From positions 6,083 to 42,099 of the forward strand of contig JAHLWZ010000431.1 of NCBI GenBank assembly GCA_020536535.1: a stretch of 36,017 bases of DNA. Reading direction: 5' to 3'. This stretch comes from Pelomyxa schiedti. Taxonomy: Eukaryota; Evosea; Pelobiontida; Pelomyxidae. Positions 20,300 through 31,471 of the stretch are shown piece after piece (position 1 is the stretch's first letter; every line of letters begins with the position of its first letter). Both the position numbers and the translations under genes were made by a program. The notes beneath the pieces are model-generated. The model had not been told where the DNA came from and did not search any database. It saw only the letters and a program-made list of their open reading frames with translations.

Positions 20300-21979
20300 T
20301 CAAGATAAGCCTGTATGGTTGACGGTTAGTAACACAGCAGTGAAGTTCTCACCAGTCACAACGTCCAGGCATGATCCACGTGGAACCCACGGCACAGCCC
20401 CTGGAGCTTTCACTGTTCCGCGGTTGGGCACACCACACTCGAAGCTGGGGCACTGCCCCCACGTCAGCACATCGCCATCACGTGTCAATGCGGCATAGTG
20501 CTGTGTTGGTTCAGTGTAGTCGGAACCAGCACACACCTTGCACAGTGCAAGATCATGGTGGCTGTGCAGTTGTTCACAGGCAGGTGGTGTGGTTGTTTCC
20601 GTTGCTGTTTTTGTGTTGAATGGGGGGTACCTCTCTTCTTCGAGGTTGCCCTGATTCACCTTCACCACACCGTGTGATGTCAACCACAGGGAGCTGGTGT
20701 TGCCGTCGGCAGCATGCAGCACTCGCTCACCGTCGCGGAGTCTATGCTTGAGGAGGCCACCATCTTCAGAAAGCATTTGTGCAGTGCCGTACCTCATTAT
20801 CAGGGTCACCATGTCCCATGCTCCAATTCCCAGGCTCTTCACATCAGTTGTGACTTGTTGAATGGGTATAAAGGGAAAGAGATCCTCAGTTGTTTGCCAC
20901 ACAGTGCCATTCTCAGTGAGAACAACAGTGTGAAACGCTCTCATCTCCAGCTGTTTCACATTGGAAAGGCTCATCTATCATGAAGAGTGTTAATAACTGA
21001 ACAGCAGACAACATGACACACTTGTTGAATTGAAAAAGGTGGCTCTGAAGTGCGGAATGCGTTTTTGTTTGCATCAACCAATCCTGAGTTTGTTGTCAGA
21101 GTGCGCGGTTGGGGTGTGAGCGGAACAAACCAAATGAGTGATGAGCACACGAAATTTGTCTTGGAGGCCACTTGAACTCTGATGGAAGCATAGATGTGAT
21201 GTCTCTGGGCCCATCTTCAAAATCACCCATGGTTAAATCACCCCACAAGAAAAGTTTTTTTTCTGTTGTGGCAACGACCATGTGATACTCTCCAGCTCCG
21301 ATCATGAATACCTGCACACACAAGTTAAGTGCAGTTGTCACTTGAGTCTTGAAATGTGGCATTTACCTTGGTGCTGTTTCCAAGTGGCGACACAGGAGAG
21401 GCTGTATCCTGTGATGATTTTCCAAGTCTGCCCCTTGAGCCTCGTCCAAACGTGAACAAGTAGCTGTTTAAAACATTAGCCCACATAATGCAACTCAAAA
21501 ATTTGAGTGATAGTGGACACACACCCAGGCCTTTTTGGGAGCCACACAGGGCGTTCCACCAAATCCCGCAGCACATCCCTTGGTGTCACAACCACCACCC
21601 CAACCCCATTTCCATTTCCAGTGCTGTATTCACTGGTGGCTGGCACATCAGTCTCAAGTCCATTGTCATTGCTGTATTGCTCAAGCAACACGTACCACAG
21701 CGGCGCCGTGGGGCTCGCGGCGAGGTCAGCAAAGCAACGGCACGTGCACACAAGAGACACAAAGTCAAACCCACACCCGGACCTGAAGGCGGCCGCGAGA
21801 ATCGCGACGAGCGCAGGCTCGGGCAGCATCGAAAACGACGCCGCAGTCGTTGTCGCCATGGTGGTTGTGGGTTTCGTCGGTGCCATGTCGATGTGTTTGG
21901 TGTGCCGAACTGGGGGTGTTGTAGAAGGTGACCATAAACTCGACAGCAATTGGACTCCGTGTCGGATGGCACCGGACAT
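20300..21979 (-). CDS. F-box/RCC1-repeat protein, copy C
   Basis: ATG at 21977-21979 (MSGAIRHGVQLLSSLWS). The F-box-like segment is FSMLPEPALVAILAAAF with VSLVCTCRCFADLAASP and PLW. VTPRDVLRDLVERPVWLPK leads to intron 1. RCC1 blades follow: YLFTFGRGSRGRLGK, VSPLGNSTK, then after a 55-60-nt intron GAGEYHMVVATTEKKLFLWG, then FKWPPRQISCAHHSFG, a short intron (GTTTGTTCC...ACTCAG), LVDANKNAF, another intron ending GATAG, and FHTVVLTENGTVWQ, YAALTRDGDVLTWG and VVTGENFTAVLL. The whole chain stays in frame. The likely role is as for copy A: an F-box adaptor with a beta-propeller substrate face. It lacks the DLKI intron found in copies A and B. Copies C, D and E share near-identical 3' blocks, consistent with recent duplication. 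Confidence 0.82.
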
Positions 21980-22012
21980 CTTTTTTGATCAAGCTTTTTT
22001 TTTTTAAAGAGC

Positions 22013-23669
22013 TTAAAGGAGGTCAGTGCGGAGTAACACGGCAGTGAAGTTCTCACCGGTCACAACGTCGAGGCATGATCCACGTGGAACCCACGGCACA
22101 ACCCCTGGAGCTTCCACTGCAGTGCACATGGGCACACCACACTCGAAGCTGGGGCAATCGCCCCACGTGAACACGTCGCCGTGGCGCGTCAGTGCAGCGT
22201 ACTGCTGTGTTGGTTCAGTGTAGTCCCCACCAGCACACACCTTGCACAGTGCATGTTCTTGGGTGCTGTGCCGCTGTTCACAGGCAGTTGGTGTTGTTGT
22301 TGCGGGTGGGGGGTACCTCTTCTCGTCTGCGAGGTTTCTCTGGTTCACTTCCACCACACCGTGTGATGTCAACCACAGGGATTTGACGTTGCCGTCAGCA
22401 GCATGCAGCACTCTCTCACCGTCGAGGAGGCTGAAGAGGTCGCCATCTTCAGAAAGTAGTTGGGCACCGCCGGACTTCATTATCAGGGTCGCCATGTCCC
22501 ATGCCCCAATTCCCAGGCTCTTCACATCAGTTGTGACTTGTTGAATGGGTAAAAAGGGAAATGTCAGCTTCTTTGTTTGCCAAACGGTGCCATCATCAGT
22601 GAGAACAACAGTGTGAAACGCTCTCATCTCCAACTGTTTCACATTGGAAAGACTCATCTGGAAGAGTGTTAATAACTGAACAGCAGACAACATGACACAC
22701 ACCTGTTTTATTGACAAAGGTACCTCTGATGAGCAGAATGCGTTTTTGTTTGAATCAACCAATCCTGAGTTTGTTGTCAGCGTATGTGGGTTGAGGTGTG
22801 GGCAACCGAATGAATGATGAGCACACGAAATTTGTCTTGGAGGCCACTTGAACTCCGATGGAAGCAGTGATGTGATATCTATGGGCTCATCATTGTTCTC
22901 AATCATGGACAGATTACCCCACAAGAAAAGTTTTTTTCCTGTTGTGGCAACAACCATGTGATACTCTCCAGCTCCGATCATGAATACCTGCACACACAAG
23001 TTAATAATAAATATTTATTAGTGCAGTTCCCACTTGAGTCTTGAAATGTGGAATCTACCTTGGTGCTTCCAAGTGGCGACACAGGAGAGGCTGTATCCTG
23101 TGATAATTTTCCAAGTCTGCCCGCTGATCCTCGTCCAAATGTGAACAAGTAGCTGTTTAAATCTTAAATATTAGCCGACGGGATCGGTTTTCCCTCAAAG
23201 TAGTAATATTTATTATTAATGATTATTATAATAGATCGAGTGTTACACACAGACACAACCAATAACAACAGCACACACCCGGGCATTTTTGGTACCCAAA
23301 AGGGGCGGGCCATCAAATCCTGCAGTGCATCCCTTGGTGTCACCGCCATCACATTCCCATTTCCATTTCCCCTGACTCCTTCTTGTTCTTGTTGTTGTTG
23401 GTGTGACGATGTTCCTCGGTAGCTCACATCATTGCTGTCGGATCTGCCAACGAGTCCGCGCCTTGGTATTCCGCCAGCAACACGCACCACAGCGACGACG
23501 TTGGGCTCGTGGCGAGATCGGCGACGCGTCGGCACGTGCACAAGAGTGACACGAAGTCGGAGCCAGAGCCTGGCCTGAAAGCAGCTGCGAGAATCGCGAG
23601 GAGTGCCGGGTCCGGCAACGTAGAAAACGACGTTGCAGCATTACTCTCTGCCGTTGTTGCGGTGGACAT
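22013..23669 (-). CDS. F-box/RCC1-repeat protein, copy D
   Basis: ATG at 23667-23669 (MSTATTAESNAATSFS). F-box-like block: FSTLPDPALLAILAAAF, FVSLLCTCRRVADLA, SLWCVLLAEYQ. The frame then appears to break. A 56-nt GT-AG intron (23372-23427, donor GTGAGC) restores it, giving MMGNGNGNVMAVTPRD; this intron has no counterpart in the paralogues. The second intron is 128 nt longer than in copy B and holds A/T-rich sequence. RCC1 blades: YLFTFGRGSAGRLGK, GAGEYHMVVATTGKKLFLWG, FHTVVLTDDGTVWQ, YAALTRHGDVFTWG and VVTGENFTAVLLRTDLL to the stop. The later introns between HHSFG and LVDSNK and before MSLSNVKQ are 45 nt each and keep frame whether or not they are removed. The gene looks intact; splicing of the 56-nt intron is the weak point. 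Confidence 0.78.
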
Positions 23670-23776
23670 CTGGCACAACCGTTAGTTGCTTTTTAACGTT
23701 TCGAATTTGATTGATGGGAAAGAAGCTGTTTGGCGCTGTTGTTTACCATGGAACACTCCAGGGGCAGATCGAGAGT

Positions 23777-25442
23777 TCAGAGATTTTTCTTCAAACGAAA
23801 TAGATGCAGGTCCAAGGGCTTGTTCACGTTTAGTAACACAGCAGTGAAGTTCTCACCAGTGACAACGTCGAGGCATGACCCACGTGGAACCCACGGCACA
23901 ACCCCTGGAGCTGCCACTACCCTCGTTCTTACACCACACTCGAAGCTGGGGCACTGGCCCCAAGTGAACACGTCCCCACAGCGGGTCAGTACAGCGTAGT
24001 GCTGTGTTGGCTCCGCGTAGTCCGCGCCAGCACACACCTTGCATGGTGCACTATGCAAGGCAGGCGGTGGTGTCGTTGTTGCTGCTGGTGGTGGTGTTGT
24101 TGCCGCGAATGGGGGGTACCTCTTCTCGAAGGAGTCGAGGTTGTTGTGGTTCACCTCCACCACACCGTGTGATGTCAACCACAGGGATCTGGGTTTGCCG
24201 TCGGCAGCACGCAGCACTCTCTCGCCGTCGCGGAGGCTGTGGCTGAAGAGGTTCCCGCCTTCAGATAGTTTTTGGGCACCGCCGGACTTCATTATCAGGG
24301 TCACTGTGCCCCATGCTCCGGTTCCCAGGCTCTTAACGCCAGTTGTGACTTGCCACACAGTGCCATCATCAGTGAGGACAACCGTGTGAAACGCTCTCAT
24401 CTCCAGCTGTTTCACATTGGAAAGACAGATCTGGAAGAGTGTTAATAACTGAACAGCAGCGGACATAACTTAGATAACGAGACACACCTGGTTTATTGAC
24501 AAAGGTCGCTCTGATGAGCGGAAGGCTTTTTTGTTTGAATCAACCAATCCTGAGTTTCCTTGTCAGAGAGGAGTTGGGGTGTGAGTGGATACCAACCAAA
24601 TGAGTGATGAGAGCACGAAATTTGTCGTGGAGGCCACTTGAACTCTGGTGGAAGCAGTGATGTGATATCTCTGGGCCCAACATTGGTCTCACCCATGTTT
24701 AAATAACCCCACAAGAAAAGTTTTTTTTCTGTTGTGGCAACAACCATGTGATACTGTCCGGCCCCCATCATGAATACCTGCACACACAAATCAACATGAC
24801 TTGAATAGGAAATATCTACCTTGGTGCTGTTTCCAAGAGGTGACACAGGAGAGGCGGTATCCTCTGAAGATTGTCCAAGTCTGCCCCGTGAACCTCGTCC
24901 AAACGTGAACAAGAACCTGTTTAAATGTTAGTTACGTGGTTATCCCAATTTAATACAGCTATAGTTGCGCCACGACTGCGCTCCACATTTTTCATTAAAC
25001 CTGTGTGTGACACACACAGACACACCCGGGTGTTTTTGGGAACCACACGGGGCGTTCCACCAAATCCCGCAGCGCATCCCTTGGTGTCACAACCACCATC
25101 CCATTCCCATTTCCCCCACTGGCTTCCTGTTGTTGTTGTTGTGATGAATCGCAATGGCATCGGGTGGTGGTGCAAGATGACGGTTCTCCGCAATCGATTG
25201 CGATGAGGCTGCCGTGTATCATCGAGTAGGCGCCGGTGCACTGTTGCTGCTCCGTCTGACTCGAAAGCAGCGGCGAGAATGGCGATGAGTGCCGGCTCGG
25301 GCAACGTCGAAAACGTTGTTGTTTCGGTGGTACTACTCGAAGAGGGTGCCGGCAGTTGCTCTGGAGGCGGTGCACCGGTTGTTGTACCCACGAGCACAGT
25401 GGGTTCTTCCCGTACTGGTTTTAAACGGTAACGAGAAGACAT
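23777..25442 (-). CDS. F-box/RCC1-repeat protein, copy E, with half of the F-box missing
   Basis: ATG at 25440-25442 (MSSRYRLKPVREEP). The first half of the F-box is present (FSTLPEPALIAILAAAF), but the second half seen in all relatives (FVSLLCTCRRVADLA...SLW) is absent; unrelated sequence takes its place. An intron from 25127 to 25241 would keep the frame and join DGAAT to EASGGNGNGMVVVTPRD. The rest is normal: FLFTFGRGSRGRLGQ, GAGQYHMVVATTEKKLFLWG, FKWPPRQISCSHHSFG, LVDSNKKAF, FHTVVLTDDGTVWQ, YAVLTRCGDVFTWG and VVTGENFTAVLL. The RCC1 propeller is thus preserved, while Skp1 binding through the F-box would probably be lost. It is the 5'-most gene of the tandem block and faces the RasGEF gene across 291 bp. 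Confidence 0.72.
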
Positions 25443-25733
25443 CACAATAATTTGAAGGGAAGTTTTTTTATTTTTTGATAGGAGAGAGAGGACGAGCCTC
25501 TCCCTCAGTCACAAAAATACGTGATCAAAGCGCATTAGTTGACGACCAGGAGCACGGTTGCTCATTAGTAAAAGGCGAATGACAAAAACGTTATGCGCCT
25601 GGCCCTGCGCCGGTGATTTGTTAAATCAGTCCGCACTTCGATTTTAAAGCAGGGGACAAGGTGCCGAATTATGGTACGAAAAACCGTGTGTTCCCCTAAA
25701 GTTCAAAACATCAACGACACAAATTTGTGAGAC
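25443..25733. promoter_or_regulatory. Divergent intergenic region between F-box/RCC1 copy E and RasGEF
   Basis: This 291-bp gap between two opposed start codons must carry both promoters. It contains a T-rich run near 25461-25480 and otherwise mixed sequence. No open frame, repeat or RNA gene is evident. Confidence 0.4.
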
Positions 25734-28700
25734 ATGTCACAAGGGTACGGGGACTACTACGACGACGGCACGGGCGCGTCGGGTTCGTCGGCATACGGAG
25801 GATCCTACGACGACTACTCCTCCTCCTCCGCCTACGACGACTCCTACTCGTCCCCCCAACAACAGGCCCCACCACCTCCACCACCCACAACAGCCACACC
25901 CACATCACCCGCTACCACCCCCACCACCACCACGACAACTCCTCCTCCGCCTCCACCACAACACCCACCGGCGATGGCATCACCAACATTGGCGGCCCCG
26001 CCCCCGCCACGCCCCTCGCCTCCATCCCTATCTCCATCACCATCACCGTCGCATACACCGCCCAATCTCAATCCCACTCCCACTCCGACCACGGCCACGC
26101 CGACGGCGGCGGCGGTCGCTCCCACGGGGCCGCCTGCTCAGCCGGCACCAAAAGTGGGGGTGCCACCTGTGACCACCACTGCAAGAGGGAGAGGTTGTGC
26201 GCGTGTGTGCGTGCGTGTGACTGTGCGTGCGCGTGTGTGTAGTACTTGTTTGGCTGTTGTTGTTTTGTTGTTTTGTTGTTGTTGTTGCTGTTGTGGCTAT
26301 TTATATTTCGAACGTGAAAATGTGTGTACTTATGCACTTACATTCACAAACGAACAGCACCCCCGGCGCTGATGACACCCAATCGTCTGTCATTGTCTGG
26401 GGCACAGTTCCAAGCTTTCAGACAGGCGGGCGTCATGCCACCCTCAGTTGTTCTCACCAACCCACCCAGTCGCCCTCCGCTGTCCCGCGGCCCTCCCCCG
26501 CGCGCGGCGCCTCCCGCGCGGAGTGCTGTCCAGCCCCCTTCTCCCGCTGTAATTCCTCCTCATACTACTGCTGATTCTACGCCTACTCCTAGTCCTGTTA
26601 CTAGTTCCGACCATGGAAATGATGAATACGGCAGCAGCGCAGCTACTCCCCCTCCTCATCGGCCTGTCACAACGTCTCTGCCTCCCCGCTTGCCTCCAGG
26701 GACCCGCGCCCCTCCTGGCACTGACACTGCCAGCAGACCACCGGTAGGCCCACCAGGCATCTGTCAAAGAGGGAGAATTGGGGCCCCAAAAGTTCCCACA
26801 GACCAGGAAACTTCCACTAATACACCCCCGGAGCAAGCCGCACCGCTTCCCACACGAGAACGATCCAACTCCAACCCAACACCTCCAGGTATCGCAGCAA
26901 ATATTTCAGCTTCACCTACAACACCAAGTGCTGAGCATACTGATCTCCCTCCTGATATTGGACCGCCACCTCCTCCCCCTGAATCACATGTAGATATTCC
27001 TCCCCCCACAGCGAGTGTCGAAATTCAAGTTCAGCCCCCTTCACACAAAGATGCAGCGTCTCCTCTTGTAAATTCTACCCCAGTCAGAGGACCTCCTCAA
27101 CGTACCGCTTGTGGTCCCCCTGGCTCGCAGAATAAATCTGGACCCCCAATTAAATCAGTGATTTACAAGCCAGTGTCAATTGGTGGTGGCCCCCCTTCGA
27201 GAGGTCCTCCTTCACGTTTACCCACAATGCCCACCTCACCTCAACTCCCAACCACAATTCCTGCACCAGTTTCCAATACCGATGCTTATGGTGGCTATGG
27301 TGACTATGGTGACTTCAATGCTTCTTCAACCGCTGATTATGGGTATGGAGGTTCGGACAACCTCTCTGTTACCCCTTCTCTCACAACACCACCTTCACTA
27401 CCAAGTACTACCTCTCAGGAGCCTTCATTACCTTCAACTACATGTGAAAAGGGACCGCCTACATCTGAAACAACATCTTCCACAACAGAATGCACTGCCT
27501 CCCCGCCTTCACCAAAACCTCTGCCACTTTCAGGTCCTGCAAGCAATCCGCCTGCCAAAAAAGGGCCTCCAGCTAGAGCTACATCAACCCCTGTGCAGCA
27601 AACCACAGCTACCATGGCTCCAACAACACCAGATGGGTACAATGATAGCACCAATGGAGTTGGTGACACCAATAGTTATGATTTGTACAACTATGACTCC
27701 TCTAGTGGTGCCAACTACGGTGGATATGGAGACGGAAATTATGGCTCTGGTGATTCAAGTTACGGGTCCAACTGTGGCGAGAATACCACTAGTTCCTATG
27801 GGCAAGTAGGGCATTCAATGACTGACTATGGCACTGTTACAGCCCCAACTATAGTACCAAAAATGATACCCACAATAAACTCACGACCCCCGAGTTTGAC
27901 CCCCGTTCTACTTGCAAAGCGTAGCACATCACCCGGAAGTACAACTGTAACCACCAGGAATCCACCAAACAGGCGCGCCTCAATGCCGGCCGAGGTTTTA
28001 GCGGCTGAATTAGCAAAAGCACACTCCCTTTCACCACCATCGAGTCCCGCCATACCAGCGACTAAGCCCCCTGTGACTGCCACAAGTGGCAGCTCTCTAC
28101 TTCCCGGACTACCCAAAAATCCAACTGCTCCAACTCCAGCTTGTAAAGCGGGACCCCCAGCACGCAGAGCGTCTATTGCCTTGGATACATCTCTCAACAG
28201 ACCCAAAAGCTGGGGACCATATGATCAAGAAGTTGCGTCCTATAACCCCAGTGAATATGGTATTTAGGCTTTATTTTAATTTTAACGTGGTTCTGAGTTT
28301 CCTTCGTAGGAGAAATAACTCCTTCCCCTCTTGCCAATAATGAACAAGGTGTTCCACCTGACCTTCCATCAAACACAACAACCCCCTCTGGCCCTCTACC
28401 TACAGCATCCCCACCAAACATCAACGCCATACACCCTCAGCCAAGTAACAATCCACCAACAGATGTTCCACCACCAGGTACACCAGATGCTTCCTCTAGA
28501 TACCTCTTTGCTGAGCCGGACACTGCTGATAACATATGTTACCGCACTATTGGTGGGGAAACAAAATTATATGGAGCAACACTTCCCAAACTTGTAGAAA
28601 AACTTACTGATGTGACAATACCAGGTCTCCATAACTTTTTTTTTGTTGCTCATTATGTCCAGGACCCCAATTTGTGAAATCATTCTTGCTGACATATAAA

Positions 28701-30196
28701 TATTTCTCAAATACCAAGGAAATACTTGATTTACTTTCTCTACGTTTCCGCGTTCCAGATTCTTTTGAGTCTCAATTCCGTGAAACAATACAGTTCAGGT
28801 AACCAAAACTTTTTTTTTTTGATTGGTAATTCGAGTAATAGAGTGTGGTTCTTTGTGAAGGAGTGGATAAACAATAGCAGCCAGGATTTCGTCAAGCAAC
28901 AACCACTTATTGATCAAATGACAAGTATAATCGAAATGATGACCGCGTGTCCCACAGAATCTGTGAAAATGGCATCTATGCAGCTCAAGAATACATTCAC
29001 ACATAAGGTTTTGTTTTCTCGGTTCCTTGAAACTACTCAACAACAAAAGATGCAAGGCCGAGATAGCTCCATGGTTTCGATTTTAAATCCACCCAAGTCA
29101 TATCACAGTTCATCAGTATGGCCGCTCCACACTTTACCTTTAACATGTTTTCCGTAGTATTCCTCCTGGATGGACGTTCACCCAATTGAATTCGCCAGGC
29201 AACTAACATTAAGGGAATTTGATGTATTTTCGAGAATTAAGCCAACAGAATGCTTTGGGCTTGCTTGGACTAAAAAAGACGCTTCCACCAATTCACCTCA
29301 CATTCTGCAAATGACCCAGGAATTCAACAAGGTACGCATTAGCTTGAGATATCTATTCCTCACCATTGGTAGATTGGTACCTGGGTTGTTGCCGCAATTC
29401 TCAAGAATCCAAAGGAAAAGACCAGGCAGAAAGTAATAAAGCAAATCCTAAAAATATGTGGTGCTCTGAAAGATCTTCACAACTATAATGGCTTAATTGC
29501 CCTTATATCTGGACTAGGATCACGCTCTATTTTGTATGTCTTTAGATACGATTTTTTTCCCCTCACTTTATTCAAGCCGTCTAAAGAAATCTTGGACCGT
29601 GTGCCTTTGCCATTTTTGATATACTTTTATCTAAGTACTCCACAGGAAAAAACTACTACTGCTTTCAACGAATTTTCGCACCTTCTCGAGAATAACTACC
29701 GAGAAATGCGTGAATTACTCACCAACACCAACCCACCATGCCTCCCTTATCTCGGAGTATGTTTCAGCTGCGCAGTACTATTCGAATTTACATACAATAG
29801 ATTTATTTGACTGATCTTACATTCATCCAAGAAGGAAACGAGGTACCTGCCTTCGGTTTTTGTGTTTAGGCCACTTATTCCTCTCAACAGGATTGTGTAC
29901 CAGGAACAAAAAGTTCGGCTCCCACCCCGCTTCTCTTTGTTTCTCTCTAATTCTATGTACCTCAAGTGATCAACTGGTGGAAGGCAACAATGAATGCTGG
30001 AGTTATTCAACAGATACAACAATGGCAACAACTCGGCTTTGTAATGAATTCACCTCTTTTCGTGCTTTATTAACCTCTTATCAAGGTATTTTCACCGGTA
30101 CAAATGATACAGAACATTATAGCGGGGCTTGAATCAGACCTCTCTGATGCCGATGCATATCAACTTTCCCTCAAGGTAGAACCGAGAGCTGGTTGA
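25734..30196 (+). CDS. Ras guanine-nucleotide exchange factor (RasGEF-N + RasGEF/CDC25) with long Pro/Tyr-rich N-terminus, 14 exons, about 1253 aa
   Basis: ATG at 25734. Exons 25734-26193, 26358-28259, 28310-28624, 28663-28798, 28842-29007, 29050-29115, 29158-29331, 29373-29533, 29577-29598, 29646-29756, 29801-29842, 29891-29912, 29967-30040 and 30086-30196 join with every phase consistent. Residues 1-50 are Tyr/Gly/Asp/Ser-rich. Residues to about 850 are Pro/Ser/Thr-rich with PPPP tracts and two further YGG/DYG patches. The RasGEF-N module follows (KLVEKLTDVTIPGPQFVKSF, LLTYKYFSNTKEILDLL). The catalytic CDC25-type domain shows FARQLTLREFDVFSRIKPTE, HILQMTQEFNKIGTWVVAAI, NYNGLIALISGLGS, RLKKSWT, NPPCLPYLG, YLTDLTFIQEGNE and the closing YQLSLKVEPRAG. 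It should catalyse GDP release from a Ras-family GTPase at membranes. The Pro-rich region probably recruits SH3 or profilin-like partners (inference). Confidence 0.93.
26194..26357 (+). repeat. RasGEF intron 1 with (GT)n and (TTG)n low-complexity tracts
   Basis: This 164-nt intron (GTTGTG...AACAG) holds about 50 bases of irregular GT/GC dinucleotides, then a run of TTG/GTT triplets. It is much longer than the other introns of the gene (about 38-55 nt). The tracts should be length-variable. Confidence 0.75.
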
Positions 30197-30269
30197 TTTA
30201 ACCTCTTGTGATAAATGTTTAAAACAAAACAAAAACATTCTATCAATTGTCAGTTGCGTTTAGTTGTAT

Positions 30270-31206
30270 TTACAAAATGTTGCAGCAGCTGTTCATTTTT
30301 TTGGCATTAATCATAAAGGCTCTCGATTGGAAACTCAAATCATCACTCTTCTCCACCAATCTTTAGGCTTCATGAGCAAAATAAGCATGTAGAGACACCA
30401 GGACTCACCTTTCAAGTGAGTCACCACGCTCCAGAAGTTGATCAATGTTCTTAATCATAACACTCTTTGTCTCCTCCAGGTCTCTCTCTACTTTGGAGAT
30501 AGGGTCCGCCCGGGCTGGGTCTTGGTACCTGAAAGACTTAAGTGTGTTTATGTCTGGAGGTATAGGGAGTACCGGGCTAAGAGTTCTGTCAATGCCGGAA
30601 ATGGAATTTCCATATCATGGGTTGCAGCCATGGCCGTGGCAGAGTGCTGTTGCCGGAATTCATCTAACACCCTCGAAAGCAAAGTGAAGGCCACTCTGGC
30701 TTGATAGTCTCCATCAGTTATAACTGTTACAGAAGTCTACATAAAGTTGGATTAAAGTTAAACCCTGTGTTGAGTTGCGTAGGTTTTTTTTTTTTTTTTT
30801 GTAAAAAAAAGAATAAAAAGGAGGTATACCCTGTCAGGGTGTGTGTATACGTGGCACAGGTAAGACCCATCACTTAATCTTACAATTTCCCTCTGGCCTG
30901 GCCCTGCACGGCTTGCTACTTGTCGGCATCCAAACCTGTGTTAAAAAACTCATTAGGCCACAGAGAAAAATTCTAAGTTGTGCGGTTTTTATAATAACAT
31001 GAATAGGTTTTTCGACTCAATAGTGATTTTTACAGTGCCGCAATTGAGAATACACACGTGCATATCTCCTTGACCGTACCGCGCTGGAAAAACCCAAACG
31101 AGGACAGCTCGAACGCCGACGCCAATAATATTGCGGTGCCCGCTTCGCCTGTCGCAATTGTGGGTCCCGTCAACTGCCTGAACACCAATACCCCCAACAA
31201 CTTCAT
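30270..31206 (-). CDS. YKT6: Ykt6-type R-SNARE (longin domain, C-terminal CCNIL prenylation box)
   Basis: ATG at 31204-31206. Exons 31058-31206, 30830-30935, 30573-30736, 30409-30528 and 30270-30360 total 630 nt, giving 209 aa (family about 198). The longin domain is seen in MKLLGVLVFR, FELSSFGFFQRGTVKEI, SYLCHVYTH and YQARVAFTLLSRVLDEF. The SNARE motif follows: RYQDPARADPISKVERDLEE, VMIKNIDQLLERGDSLERLV, EKSDDLSFQSRAF, with the zero-layer Arg expected in LLERGD. The protein ends KKMNSCCNIL, a CAAX-like box with an adjacent Cys, as in Ykt6, where one Cys is farnesylated or geranylgeranylated and the neighbour modified, in place of a transmembrane anchor. It acts in ER-Golgi, endosomal and vacuolar fusion. 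The Leu at the last position could favour geranylgeranyl transfer (inference). It converges on the RasGEF gene, with 73 bp between them. Confidence 0.95.
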
Positions 31207-31471
31207 TATGTGCTTGTTTTTTGTTCTGTGTTGATTTTGATTTCAATTTTTTTGTTTTTTTTTTCGTTTTTTCTTGTTTGTTTTCCCCAAATGAGATGTG
31301 ATTCCCCCCAGTTGGTTTTTGGGATGGGGGTGCTGGGTGTAGGTGATTAGGGTGGTGGGTATTAGGTGATGGTGTTTGCTACGGCCCTGGTAAGAAAACT
31401 GTTTGTATGTACAAGGGCTTCCCTTGGGGTCTATGGATACAACACAGTTATGAGTAACCTGCATAACAACG
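31207..31471. other. Intergenic region upstream of YKT6
   Basis: These 265 bp lie between the YKT6 start and the 3' end of the second Sel1 gene, both on the minus strand. There is an A-rich run on the minus strand near 31235-31290 and a T/G-rich block at 31310-31390. No gene or conserved element is recognised. Confidence 0.4.

Noticed and set aside
23424-23541. Frameshift making F-box/RCC1 copy D a pseudogene
   Set aside because: A 56-nt GT-AG intron with a GTGAGC donor restores the frame exactly at the Asn/Gly linker shared by the paralogues.
25844-26125. Minus-strand Gly/Val-rich open frame
   Set aside because: It is the complement of the Pro/Thr-rich RasGEF exon 1; its composition follows from that.
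30438-30704. Plus-strand open frame resembling a small protein
   Set aside because: It is antisense to YKT6 exons 3-4, whose homology is unambiguous.
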